Shown: in pieces, positions 34,354 through 42,752 of the stretch
How the letters are laid out: every line of letters begins with the position of its first letter
Position numbering within the stretch: the stretch's first letter is position 1
From: Psychroflexus salarius
Lineage (GTDB): Bacteria > Bacteroidota > Bacteroidia > Flavobacteriales > Flavobacteriaceae
DNA: 64,000 nt
Assembly: GCF_900129035.1 (NCBI RefSeq)
Contig: NZ_FQTW01000009.1
Location: 1-64,000, forward strand
Direction of reading: 5' to 3'
Position numbers and translations under genes: made by a program
The notes under the pieces: generated by a model
The model's database searches: none
Told to the model about the DNA's origin: nothing
Seen by the model: the letters and a program-made list of their open reading frames with translations, nothing else

Positions 34354-35721
34354 ATGCTTAATATCTCTAAATCTAAAATTAATAAAGTTGCAGACTTAAA
34401 CAAGACTAAGTCTATGCAATTTGTCCAGCAACGCTTGCGGTATATTACCTTTAACAAAATCATGACAGCTTTAGGGATTTTGTTTCTTATTGTTATGTTT
34501 TTGCCTTGGACGCAAAATGTAAGAGGTAATGGTTCTGTAACAACATTAAGTCCTGCTAATCGTCCACAATCAGTACAGTCCGCTATCGCCGGTCGGGTAG
34601 AAAAGTGGTTTATTGAAGAAGGTCAAGAAGTTAAAAAAGGCGATACAATTGTATTTATCTCAGAAGTTAAAAGCGACTATTTTGACCCTTTATTGGTTGA
34701 AAGAACTTCTGCGCAATTAAAGTCAAAAAGCTTCTCTCAAACTTCTTACACTTCAAAAGTAAAGGCTTTAGAACAGCAAATTATTGCTCTTAAAGAAGAA
34801 CGCAAACTCAAACTTGAACAAGCACAAAATAAACTATTACAAGCCAGACTTCAGCAAAAAAGCGATAGCATTGATTTTCAAGCAGCTAAAACACAATTAA
34901 GTATAGCCGAAAGACAATTTAGACGAACTGCTCAACTTGAAAGTGAAGGCTTAAAAGCAGTGACTGACGTTGAAACCAAAAAACTGAAATTGCAAGAGAG
35001 CCAAGCAAAACTAATTTCACAAGAAAACAAACTATTGTCTAGCAAAAATAAAGTTATTAATGCTAAAATTGAAATTTCATCCATTAAGGCCAATTATCAA
35101 GATAAGATTTCAAAAGCCGAAAGTGATAAATTTACAGCACTTTCAGGCCAATTTGATACGGAAGCACAAGTTTCAAAACTTCAAAATCAGTTATCTAATT
35201 ACGAAATGCGCTCTGGGTTGCGTTATATAACTGCACCTCAAGATGGGTTTATAAATCAGGCTATTCAAAAAGGGATAGGTGAGACCTTCAAAGCTGGTGC
35301 CGAAATTGTTAGTATTATGCCTACTGAAATTGATTTTGCAGTAGAAACTTATGTTAGGCCAATTGATTTACCTTTAATTCACCCAGGAGAAGACGTTCGT
35401 ATTATTTTTGATGGTTGGCCAGCTATTTTTTTCTCAGGATGGCCAAACTTATCTTATGGTACTTATGGCGGTGAAGTTGTTGCTGTTTCACGTACGGTAA
35501 GTAAAAATGGTAAATACAGAGTTCTTGTAAAACCAGACCCAGAAGAGCAAGCATGGCCAGACGCTATTAGAGCAGGTTCAGGCGCTAAAACCTTAGCCTT
35601 GTTAAAAGATGTTTCAATCTGGTATGAAATATGGCGACAAATTAACGGCTTTCCACCAGACTATTATAGTCCAGCTGATGCAAAACAAAATCAAATGAAA
35701 GCCAAAAACTCGAAAAATTAA
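34354..35721 (+). CDS. HlyD-family periplasmic adaptor (membrane fusion protein)
   Basis: 455 aa. There is one transmembrane helix near residues 36-50 (IMTALGILFLIVMFLPW). A biotinyl-lipoyl half follows, AIAGRVEKWFIEEGQEVKKG. A long coiled coil, about 125-285, is rich in Lys/Gln/Glu, and then come the second lipoyl half (APQDGFINQAIQKGIGE) and beta-barrel. It would bridge the inner-membrane ABC protein and the outer-membrane TolC-like protein. The stop codon overlaps the next start (TAATG). Confidence 0.9.
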   Translation: MLNISKSKINKVADLNKTKSMQFVQQRLRYITFNKIMTALGILFLIVMFLPWTQNVRGNGSVTTLSPANRPQSVQSAIAGRVEKWFIEEGQEVKKGDTIVFISEVKSDYFDPLLVERTSAQLKSKSFSQTSYTSKVKALEQQIIALKEERKLKLEQAQNKLLQARLQQKSDSIDFQAAKTQLSIAERQFRRTAQLESEGLKAVTDVETKKLKLQESQAKLISQENKLLSSKNKVINAKIEISSIKANYQDKISKAESDKFTALSGQFDTEAQVSKLQNQLSNYEMRSGLRYITAPQDGFINQAIQKGIGETFKAGAEIVSIMPTEIDFAVETYVRPIDLPLIHPGEDVRIIFDGWPAIFFSGWPNLSYGTYGGEVVAVSRTVSKNGKYRVLVKPDPEEQAWPDAIRAGSGAKTLALLKDVSIWYEIWRQINGFPPDYYSPADAKQNQMKAKNSKN

Positions 35722-37118
35722 TGCGTCACTTTTGTTTTATTATAGGTTTACTTTTAGGGTTAGTTTCTACAGCTCAAACACAAGAGCAACTTAGCTTAAA
35801 TGAATATTTAGGCTTTGTAAAACAGTACCATCCAGTAGCCAAATTAGCCGACTTAAATTTAACAGCTGCTCAAGCTAAATTGTTAAAATCTCGCGGTGCA
35901 TTTGACCCTAAGGTTGAAGTTGATTGGAAAACTAAAAACTTTGATTCTAAAGAGTATTACGATATTTTAAATTCAACCTTTAAAATTCCAACTTGGTTTG
36001 GTGTTGAGCTTAAAGCAGGATTTGAACAAAATGAAGGAGAGTTTTTAAACCCTCAAAATAATGTACCTGACGATGGCCTATATGCAGCTGGAGTTAGTGT
36101 ACCAATTGGTCAAGGCTTGTTTATTAATAAACGTATGGCAGAGTTAAAACAAGCTAAGATTTTACAGAATTTGACTCAAGCTGAAATTGAATTACAAGTT
36201 AATCAATTATTATATGATGCTGTAAATACTTATTTCAATTGGTATTTGGCTTATCAAGAGGTCAAAGTCTTTGAAGAGTTTAAAACAAATGCCAAAGTTA
36301 GATTTGACGGTATAAAATCGAGAGCTTTAGCTGGTGATATACCAACAATTGATACACTTGAAGCTAAAATCATTGTTCAAAATAGAGACTTGAGCTTAGA
36401 GCAAGCCAATTTAGATTATACTAAGGCAAGTCTAGAGCTAGCTAATTTTTTATGGTTTGAAGATAACTTACCCTTAGAATTGGCTCCAAACGTAACACCT
36501 GAACAACTTGATAATCTTGCTATAGATGATGTTTTAGGGACAAATTTATTGCAACTTGAAAGTTTTGAGATTGAAAATCACCCTAAGTTACAAGCACTTA
36601 ATCTTAAAATTGACCAACTTGAAGTCAATAAGCGCTTAAAGGCTGAAATGTTAAAGCCTCAACTTGATTTAAATTATAATTTTATTACTCAACCAGTAAA
36701 CGAGTTACAGGGTTTTAATACCAATGATTATAAAGCGGGAATTTACTTCAAATTACCTTTATTTTTAAGAAAAGAACGCGGCGATTTAAAATTAGCTAAA
36801 GTTAAACTTAATCAAGCCGAATTAGATTTAAATTATCAGCGTTTACAACTTCGCAATAAAATTAATGCAACTCAACAAGCAATTAACTCTTACAATAAGC
36901 AATTAGAAACCTACCAAACTATCGTGTCTAACTATGGTCAACTATTAAGCGCCGAAGAGCGAAAATTTAGTTTTGGAGAAAGCTCTGTTTTTTTAATCAA
37001 CTCTCGTGAAAATAAACTAATTGATGCTCAGCTCAAACAAATTTCAGCAGTTGGCAAGTTACTAAAAACTAAATCTAAACTTTTTAATGTGCTTGTTAAT
37101 GAAATTAATCTGGATTAG
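35721..37118 (+). CDS. TolC family outer-membrane efflux protein
   Basis: 465 aa. Signal peptide MRHFCFIIGLLLGLVSTAQ. Two similar helical halves follow, each with long amphipathic coiled coils: QLSLNEYLGFVKQYHPVAKL begins the first and YQRLQLRNKINATQQAINSY is in the second. The strands GVSVPIGQGLFINKRMAEL and GIYFKLPLFLRKERGDLKLA mark the barrel/coil junctions of OEP repeats. It forms the outer-membrane channel of the TetR-controlled exporter and is the last gene of the operon. Confidence 0.9.
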   Translation: MRHFCFIIGLLLGLVSTAQTQEQLSLNEYLGFVKQYHPVAKLADLNLTAAQAKLLKSRGAFDPKVEVDWKTKNFDSKEYYDILNSTFKIPTWFGVELKAGFEQNEGEFLNPQNNVPDDGLYAAGVSVPIGQGLFINKRMAELKQAKILQNLTQAEIELQVNQLLYDAVNTYFNWYLAYQEVKVFEEFKTNAKVRFDGIKSRALAGDIPTIDTLEAKIIVQNRDLSLEQANLDYTKASLELANFLWFEDNLPLELAPNVTPEQLDNLAIDDVLGTNLLQLESFEIENHPKLQALNLKIDQLEVNKRLKAEMLKPQLDLNYNFITQPVNELQGFNTNDYKAGIYFKLPLFLRKERGDLKLAKVKLNQAELDLNYQRLQLRNKINATQQAINSYNKQLETYQTIVSNYGQLLSAEERKFSFGESSVFLINSRENKLIDAQLKQISAVGKLLKTKSKLFNVLVNEINLD

Positions 37119-37187
37119 ATAAATTCTATTTAGTGCGGAAACTTCAACGGGAAACTAATTTAAGCACGATAGATTATATTCTACTTT

Positions 37188-38984
37188 TTAATCGTTAAGC
37201 TTTAGCACAGCCATGAAGGCTTCTTGTGGTATTTCAACATTACCAACAGCACGCATACGCTTTTTACCCTTTTTCTGTTTTTCGAGTAATTTTCGTTTTC
37301 TAGAGATATCACCACCATAACACTTGGCTGTTACATCTTTTCTAAGTGCTTTTACGGTTTCACGGGCAATAATTTTTGCTCCAATTGCCGCCTGTATTGG
37401 AATATCAAATTGTTGACGCGGGATAAGTTCTTTTAACTTTAAGCACATTTTCTTGCCGATGTCATAAGCATTATCTACGTGTAATAATGCAGATAAAGCG
37501 TCCACTTTATTGGCGTTTAGTAAGACGTCTACCTTGACCAATTTAGATGTTCGCATGCCAATTGGCGAATAATCAAATGAGGCATAACCTTTAGAAACGG
37601 TTTTTAAGCGGTCATAAAAATCGAATACAATTTCAGCCAATGGCATATCAAAACTAAGTTCAACGCGATCTTGGGTGAGGTAAGTTTGATTGGTAATTTC
37701 ACCACGCTTTTCTATACATAACGACATAACTGAACCGACAAATTCAGCTTTTGTGATGATGCTTGCTTTGATATAAGGTTCTTCTACGCGATTTAAGGTC
37801 GAAGGTTCTGGTAAATCTGAAGGATTACTAACACTAATTGGTGTTTCAGGCTCTTTGTTGGTATAAGCTAAATATGACACGTTAGGAACAGTTGTAATAA
37901 CCGTCATATCAAATTCACGCTCTAAACGTTCTTGAATAATTTCAAGGTGAAGCATCCCAAGGAAACCACATCTAAACCCGAAGCCTAAAGCAGCTGAGCT
38001 TTCTGGTTGAAATACAAGAGAAGCATCGTTTAGTTGAAGTTTTTCCATGGAGTTTCGAAGCTCTTCGTAGTCTTCGGTGTCAACTGGATAGATGCCTGCA
38101 AAAACCATTGGTTTAACATCTTCAAAACCAGCAACGGCTTTTGTAGTTGGGTTTTCGGCATCGGTAATGGTATCACCAACTTTAACTTCTCTAGCATCTT
38201 TAATACCAGTAATTACGTAGCCAACGTCTCCAGCTTTTATTTCTTTTTGAGGAAATTGTACCAATTTTAAGGTTCCGATTTCGTCGGCGCTGTAAGTTTT
38301 ATTGGTCGCTACAAATTTTATTTTTTGTCCTTTTTTAATACTGCCATCAAAAACTCTAAAATAGGTTTCTACACCACGAAAAGGGTTATAAACCGAGTCG
38401 AAAACCAAAGCGCGAAGAGGTTCTTCTGGATTGCCTTTTGGTGAAGGAATTCGATCTATAATGGCGTCTAGAATTGTATCAATACCTAAACCAGTTTTAG
38501 CTGAAGCAGGAATCACGTCTTCACGATCGCAGCCTAACAAATCTACGATATCATCGGTAACTTCTTCAGGGTTGGCGCTTGGTAAATCTACTTTATTGAG
38601 TACTGGAATAATTTCTAAATCGTTTTCAAGCGCTAGATATAAATTCGAGATGGTTTGCGCTTGTATACTTTGTGCTGCATCTACAATTAAGAGCGCACCT
38701 TCACAAGCGGCAATAGACCTTGAAACCTCATAAGAGAAATCAACATGACCTGGTGTATCAATTAAGTTAAAGGTAAATTCTTCGCCATTGCGTTTATGAT
38801 ACATTTGTATAGCGTGGCTTTTTATGGTTATGCCACGTTCACGCTCAAGATCCATATTATCGAGTAGTTGTTCTTGTTTTTCGCGTTCGGTGACGGTTTG
38901 AGTAGCATCTAAAAGCCTATCGGCTAAGGTGCTTTTACCATGATCAATATGTGCGATAATACAAAAGTTACGAATGTGTTTCAT
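37188..38984 (-). CDS. lepA: Elongation factor 4 (LepA)
   Basis: 598 aa, standard length. G1 is [17 protein letters not shown]3 is [17 protein letters not shown]4 is NKVDLP. The LepA-specific C-terminal domain ends [40 protein letters not shown] ([17 protein letters not shown] blocks). LepA is a ribosome-associated GTPase acting in translation or subunit assembly under stress. It is single-gene, with a -7 element on the minus strand at 39021-39028. Confidence 0.97.
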   Translation of the reverse strand: MKHIRNFCIIAHIDHGKSTLADRLLDATQTVTEREKQEQLLDNMDLERERGITIKSHAIQMYHKRNGEEFTFNLIDTPGHVDFSYEVSRSIAACEGALLIVDAAQSIQAQTISNLYLALENDLEIIPVLNKVDLPSANPEEVTDDIVDLLGCDREDVIPASAKTGLGIDTILDAIIDRIPSPKGNPEEPLRALVFDSVYNPFRGVETYFRVFDGSIKKGQKIKFVATNKTYSADEIGTLKLVQFPQKEIKAGDVGYVITGIKDAREVKVGDTITDAENPTTKAVAGFEDVKPMVFAGIYPVDTEDYEELRNSMEKLQLNDASLVFQPESSAALGFGFRCGFLGMLHLEIIQERLEREFDMTVITTVPNVSYLAYTNKEPETPISVSNPSDLPEPSTLNRVEEPYIKASIITKAEFVGSVMSLCIEKRGEITNQTYLTQDRVELSFDMPLAEIVFDFYDRLKTVSKGYASFDYSPIGMRTSKLVKVDVLLNANKVDALSALLHVDNAYDIGKKMCLKLKELIPRQQFDIPIQAAIGAKIIARETVKALRKDVTAKCYGGDISRKRKLLEKQKKGKKRMRAVGNVEIPQEAFMAVLKLND

Positions 38985-39020
38985 AAAAACAGTGGCTTAC
39001 TTATCTCTAGTTTAATTTCG

Positions 39021-39028
39021 CAAATATA
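39021..39028 (-). promoter_or_regulatory. -7 promoter element for lepA
   Basis: The minus strand reads TATATTTG, an exact TAnnTTTG match, 36 bp upstream of the lepA ATG. Confidence 0.55.
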
Positions 39029-39156
39029 CAGATTAAAGTTGCTCAACCTTAGTTAAAATTATGGCTTATGTTTTATTTAGTAAATCTTACAACTTGTATA
39101 AATCGAGCTTATGTTATCGATAATCAACTTAAATAAATACTTGTTAGATCTTGTGT

Positions 39157-39164
39157 TATTTTTG
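39157..39164 (+). promoter_or_regulatory. -7 promoter element for the DUF6671 gene, 6 bp from the start codon
   Basis: TATTTTTG matches TAnnTTTG and ends 6 bp before ATG 39171; a TTG at 39141-39143 is suitably placed as -33. Transcription would begin at or next to the start codon, so the message may be leaderless. It also argues against the longer frame from 39111. Confidence 0.5.
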
Positions 39165-39170
39165 TGCTTT

Positions 39171-40025
39171 ATGAAAATCCCAAACGACTATTTTAAGCAT
39201 CGAAAATTAGTTTTTGTGACCCAGCATCAAAAACACATCGCAGTTTTTCCTGTATTGGAAGATAAACTTGAATGCGAGCTAGTTTTATGTAATCAAATCG
39301 ACACTAATCAGTTTGGTAGTTTTTCGGGAGAAGTTAAGCGTTTAAATGATGCTTATCAAACCGCTGTTTTAAAATGTGACACTGCTCAACAAGAGTTTGG
39401 TTTTGATTTGGTTTTGGCCAGTGAAGGTTCTTTTGGGTCACATCCTAGTATTCCTTTTTTACCCTCAAATCAAGAGTTACTTGTACTAAAAGACTATAAA
39501 TACAACTTTACTGTTAGTGCTACTTTCACGAGCTTAGAGACTAATTTTTCAGCTGAAACTATTAGCTCAATGAATGGCTTAGAGGCGTTTGCTCAAAAAG
39601 TGAAGTTTCCTTCACATGCCTTAATTTTTAAAGATCGAAAAGATCAATTTAGAGAAGTTCACAAGGGTATTGATAATCAATTAGAACTAGAAAAAATTTT
39701 TGAACCATTACTTGTTAAGCATAGGCAAGCTTATATAGAAACGGATATGCGCGCTTGTTACAATCCTACTCGCCAAAAGGTTATTGCCCAAACAGCTCAA
39801 AAATTACTGAAGCAGTTATATTCAATTTGTCCAAAATGCTGTTTACCGGGTTTTCAAGTAACCTCTACTCAAAAAGGCTTAAAGTGTTCAGTTTGTCGGT
39901 TTCCAACCAATTCAATTTTATGTCAAGAATATGTTTGTCAAAATTGTAATTATGTTTTAAAGAGCTATTATCCTAATCATCAACAATTTTCTGATCCCAT
40001 GTACTGTAATTTTTGTAATCCATAA
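39171..40025 (+). CDS. DUF6671-like zinc-ribbon protein
   Basis: 284 aa from ATG at 39171. The body has mixed alpha/beta segments, including LVFVTQHQKHIAVFPVLEDK, LVLASEGSFGSHPSIPFLP and AYIETDMRACYNPTRQKVI. The last 70 residues hold four CxxC pairs: CPKC, CSVC, CQNC and CNFC, enough for two zinc ribbons. This matches DUF6671 proteins. The function is unknown. The longer frame from 39111 would read through the promoter. It is probably co-transcribed with the Sua5/TsaC and dihydroorotase-like genes (3-4 bp gaps). Confidence 0.75.
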   Translation: MKIPNDYFKHRKLVFVTQHQKHIAVFPVLEDKLECELVLCNQIDTNQFGSFSGEVKRLNDAYQTAVLKCDTAQQEFGFDLVLASEGSFGSHPSIPFLPSNQELLVLKDYKYNFTVSATFTSLETNFSAETISSMNGLEAFAQKVKFPSHALIFKDRKDQFREVHKGIDNQLELEKIFEPLLVKHRQAYIETDMRACYNPTRQKVIAQTAQKLLKQLYSICPKCCLPGFQVTSTQKGLKCSVCRFPTNSILCQEYVCQNCNYVLKSYYPNHQQFSDPMYCNFCNP

Positions 40026-40028
40026 TTG

Positions 40029-40991
40029 ATGAACACAAAACTCACTACCGATGTAGATTACTGTGCTAAACTACTTCAAAATGGCCAAAATATAGCTATT
40101 CCTACCGAAACAGTTTACGGTTTAGCAGCTATTATAACCAACGAAAAAGCACTGAAGCATATTTTCACTTTAAAGCAACGTCCTCAAAATAATCCCTTAA
40201 TTGTACACATCCATGAGTTAGCTCAATTAGAAGCATTAGTGACTCATATTCCAGAACAAGCCGTACGCTTAGCCAAGGCTTTTTGGCCAGGACCGTTAAG
40301 TATGGTGTTTCCTAAATCTAAGTTGGTTAATCAGGTAATTAGCGCTGGCTTAGAAACTGTGGCGGTAAGAATGCCCAATCACTCCTTAACTTTAGCGCTT
40401 ATAAAGGCAGTAGGCACACCAATTGCAGCTCCAAGTGCGAATCCTTTTACACGAATTAGCCCTACGCAGGCCCAACATGTTTTAACTTATTTTGACCAAC
40501 AAATTCCCGCTATTTTAGATGGTGGTTCTTGTCAAGTCGGGTTAGAGTCTACCATTGTTGGTTTTGATCAAGAACAGCCTATTATTTATAGAAAAGGTGG
40601 TGTTTCTCAAGAAGCAATAGAAGCTATTATTGGCCAAGTACAAGTCGCAAAATCAAACTCAGCGATTAAGTCGCCCGGCATGCACCTAAAACACTATTCC
40701 CCAACTACACGGTTAATTTTAACTGAAGATATTTCAGCTGAAATAGAAGAGCAAAGATCCCATTATCAACATATCGGCGTTATAAGCTTTTCCAGTTTTA
40801 ATCACGATAAAGCAGAAGTGATTAAAGTATTATCTCAAACAGCAAGTCTAGCTGAAGCTGCCCAACAACTTTACCAAACACTACATGACCTTGATCAACT
40901 TCAGTTAGATGTAATTATCACCAAAGCCTTACCCAGCCATGGGCTAGGCGCTAGTATTAACGATAGGCTACAACGGGCTAAATTTCAATAA
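40029..40991 (+). CDS. L-threonylcarbamoyladenylate synthase (Sua5/TsaC family)
   Basis: 320 aa from ATG at 40029. YrdC-domain motifs are GQNIAIPTETVYGLAA, LKQRPQNNPLIVHIHE, AKAFWPGPLSMVF, VRMPNH and APSANPFTRISPTQAQHV. The extra C-terminal domain (about 215-320) after the linker SPGMHLKHYSPTT makes it the long Sua5 form. It makes threonylcarbamoyl-AMP from threonine, bicarbonate and ATP for t6A37 modification of ANN-decoding tRNAs. It follows the DUF6671 gene by 3 bp and precedes the dihydroorotase-like gene by 4 bp. Confidence 0.94.
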   Translation: MNTKLTTDVDYCAKLLQNGQNIAIPTETVYGLAAIITNEKALKHIFTLKQRPQNNPLIVHIHELAQLEALVTHIPEQAVRLAKAFWPGPLSMVFPKSKLVNQVISAGLETVAVRMPNHSLTLALIKAVGTPIAAPSANPFTRISPTQAQHVLTYFDQQIPAILDGGSCQVGLESTIVGFDQEQPIIYRKGGVSQEAIEAIIGQVQVAKSNSAIKSPGMHLKHYSPTTRLILTEDISAEIEEQRSHYQHIGVISFSSFNHDKAEVIKVLSQTASLAEAAQQLYQTLHDLDQLQLDVIITKALPSHGLGASINDRLQRAKFQ

Positions 40992-40995
40992 AGCT

Positions 40996-42348
40996 ATGAA
41001 CAAAACACTTATTAAAAATGGCACCTTAGTTAATGAAGGGCAACAATACCAAGCAGATATCCTTATCGATGGTCAATACATTCAAAAAATAGATCGTGAT
41101 ATATCTTATGCTAATGCTAATATTATTGATGCTAAAGGATTACATGTATTACCAGGCATGATAGATGATCAGGTGCATTTTCGTGAACCGGGTTTTACTC
41201 ACAAAGCTGATATTAGGACAGAATCTATGGCCGCTGTAGCTGGTGGGATTACCAGTTTTATGGACATGCCTAATACCTATCCCAATACTTTAACTCAAGA
41301 TTTATTAGAACAAAAATATCAAATCGCAGAACATTCATCCTTAGCTAATTATTCTTTCTTTATGGGAATTAGTCAATCTAACCTAGAAGAAGCTTTAAAA
41401 ACAGACTTAGAAAATGTGTGTGGACTCACCGATGATGGCTTGTATTTTGATAACGACCAGGGCATTATGGCTAACCATCCAGAATTCCTTGAAAAATTAT
41501 TTAAACGTTCGCCACATATTATAACCTTACACAGTGAAAGCGATGCCATTATTGCCAAGAATACAGAGCAATTTATAGATAAATATGGTCTTGATATTCC
41601 ACCAAGTGCTCATGCAGAAATACGAAGTGAAGCGGCATGTTTAGCAACCACAAATCAGATTTTAGAGTTAGCAAAAAAACATCAAAATAGATTACATATT
41701 TACCATATTTCAACTGCTAAGGAAGCCTTTTTATTAGATGCAGGTTCAGATGTTAAATCTAAAAGAATTACAGGAGAAGCTTGTATTCATCATTTATGGT
41801 TTTCGGCGGATGATTATGAGCGTTTAGGTTTTAAAATTAAATGGAATCCTTCAGTGAAATCTGAACTTAATCGACAAGAATTGCTTAGAGCAGTTAAGGA
41901 TAATTACATCGATATTTTTGCGACTGACCATGCGCCACACACTCTAGCAGAAAAACAAGGTAATTATTTTGAAAGTATGTCTGGTGGTCCGTTAGTTCAA
42001 CATGCGTTGGTGGCTTTGTTAGAGTTTTATCATCAAGGTGTATTTAGTCTAGAAACTATAGTTAATAAAAGCGCTCATAAAGTGGCAGACTTATACCGTT
42101 TAAGAAATCGAGGTTATCTTAAAGAAGGTTATTATGCTGATTTGTGTTTAGTGAATTTAAACAAACCTTGGAAAGTAATCGATGCCAACAGCTTTTATAA
42201 ATGCGGTTGGACACCGTTTGTAAATACATCATTTAAAAGTCGAATTGAAACAACTTTTGTTAATGGTATTATAGTTTACAATAATGGTCATTTTAATACT
42301 TCAACTAAGGGCAATCGATTAATGTTTGAGAAAGATCGATTTAACTAG
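40996..42348 (+). CDS. Dihydroorotase-like amidohydrolase
   Basis: 450 aa. The amidohydrolase metal site reads GMIDDQVHFREPGFTHKADI: the usual HxH is QxH, as in the PRK09060-type dihydroorotases found in Bacteroidota. Other ligands are present: THE-type HSES region (ITLHSESDAI), IYHISTAKEAFLLD and ATDHAPHTLAEK. Dihydroorotase closes carbamoyl-aspartate to dihydroorotate in pyrimidine synthesis. The QxH change leaves some doubt whether this is the pathway enzyme or a related amidohydrolase. It ends the DUF6671-sua5 string. Confidence 0.85.
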   Translation: MNKTLIKNGTLVNEGQQYQADILIDGQYIQKIDRDISYANANIIDAKGLHVLPGMIDDQVHFREPGFTHKADIRTESMAAVAGGITSFMDMPNTYPNTLTQDLLEQKYQIAEHSSLANYSFFMGISQSNLEEALKTDLENVCGLTDDGLYFDNDQGIMANHPEFLEKLFKRSPHIITLHSESDAIIAKNTEQFIDKYGLDIPPSAHAEIRSEAACLATTNQILELAKKHQNRLHIYHISTAKEAFLLDAGSDVKSKRITGEACIHHLWFSADDYERLGFKIKWNPSVKSELNRQELLRAVKDNYIDIFATDHAPHTLAEKQGNYFESMSGGPLVQHALVALLEFYHQGVFSLETIVNKSAHKVADLYRLRNRGYLKEGYYADLCLVNLNKPWKVIDANSFYKCGWTPFVNTSFKSRIETTFVNGIIVYNNGHFNTSTKGNRLMFEKDRFN

Positions 42349-42530
42349 CTATTGTAAGATTTCAAAATCTTGACTACTGTTTAAACTTGCTTTGCGTACA
42401 TTAAGAACACTGTTGTCTGGGTTAACTGAAAATTCAACAATAATTATAAGCTCTATATTAGTTATTATAATTTGTTATAGAATTAAATACAAAAAATTTA
42501 AAACTTGTTTTCATATCAAAAACTTCTCTT

Positions 42531-42538
42531 TACCTTTG
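42531..42538 (+). promoter_or_regulatory. -7 promoter element of the TPP-riboswitch transcript
   Basis: TACCTTTG matches TAnnTTTG; TTG at 42505-42507 sits where -33 is expected. The transcript would start near 42545, a few bases before the riboswitch. Confidence 0.6.
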
Positions 42539-42547
42539 TACCACATC

Positions 42548-42625
42548 TCAAAGGGGTGTTTTGCGAAAGTGAAACTGAGATTATACCCAATGAACCTGGG
42601 CAGGTAATGCTGCCAAGGGAATTGA
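42548..42625 (+). ncRNA. TPP (THI-box) riboswitch aptamer
   Basis: The conserved THI-box pieces appear in order: GGGGTG (42553-42558), CTGAGA (42575-42580), ACCC (42585-42588), TGAACCTG (42591-42598), GGTAATGC (42603-42610) and AAGGGA (42615-42620). P1 closes with TCAA (42548-42551) and TTGA (42622-42625). It binds thiamine pyrophosphate and should lower expression of the TonB-dependent receptor when thiamine is plentiful. Confidence 0.93.
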
Positions 42626-42663
42626 ATAGCCAGCTTTATAACCTGGTTAATCGCATGCGACAC

Positions 42664-42696
42664 TCCTGTTAACCAAAGAGGTTATCAGGATTTTTT
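42664..42696 (+). terminator. Intrinsic terminator in the riboswitch expression platform
   Basis: TCCTGTTAACC and GGTTATCAGGA pair (10 of 11 bp, loop AAAGA) and are followed by six Ts. An alternative helix, GGTTAA (42645-42650) with TTAACC (42669-42674), would take the 5' arm and act as antiterminator. The hairpin ends about 57 bp before the receptor ATG. Confidence 0.7.
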
Positions 42697-42752
42697 ATTT
42701 TAATGTTTAACTTAAAGAATAATTGCCCCTTTTATTCGTAAATTTTTTACGA

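Noticed and set aside
42392..42607. 71-aa plus-strand reading frame in front of the TonB-dependent receptor
   Set aside because: It runs through the promoter and the TPP riboswitch aptamer; sequence conservation there is RNA structure, not protein.
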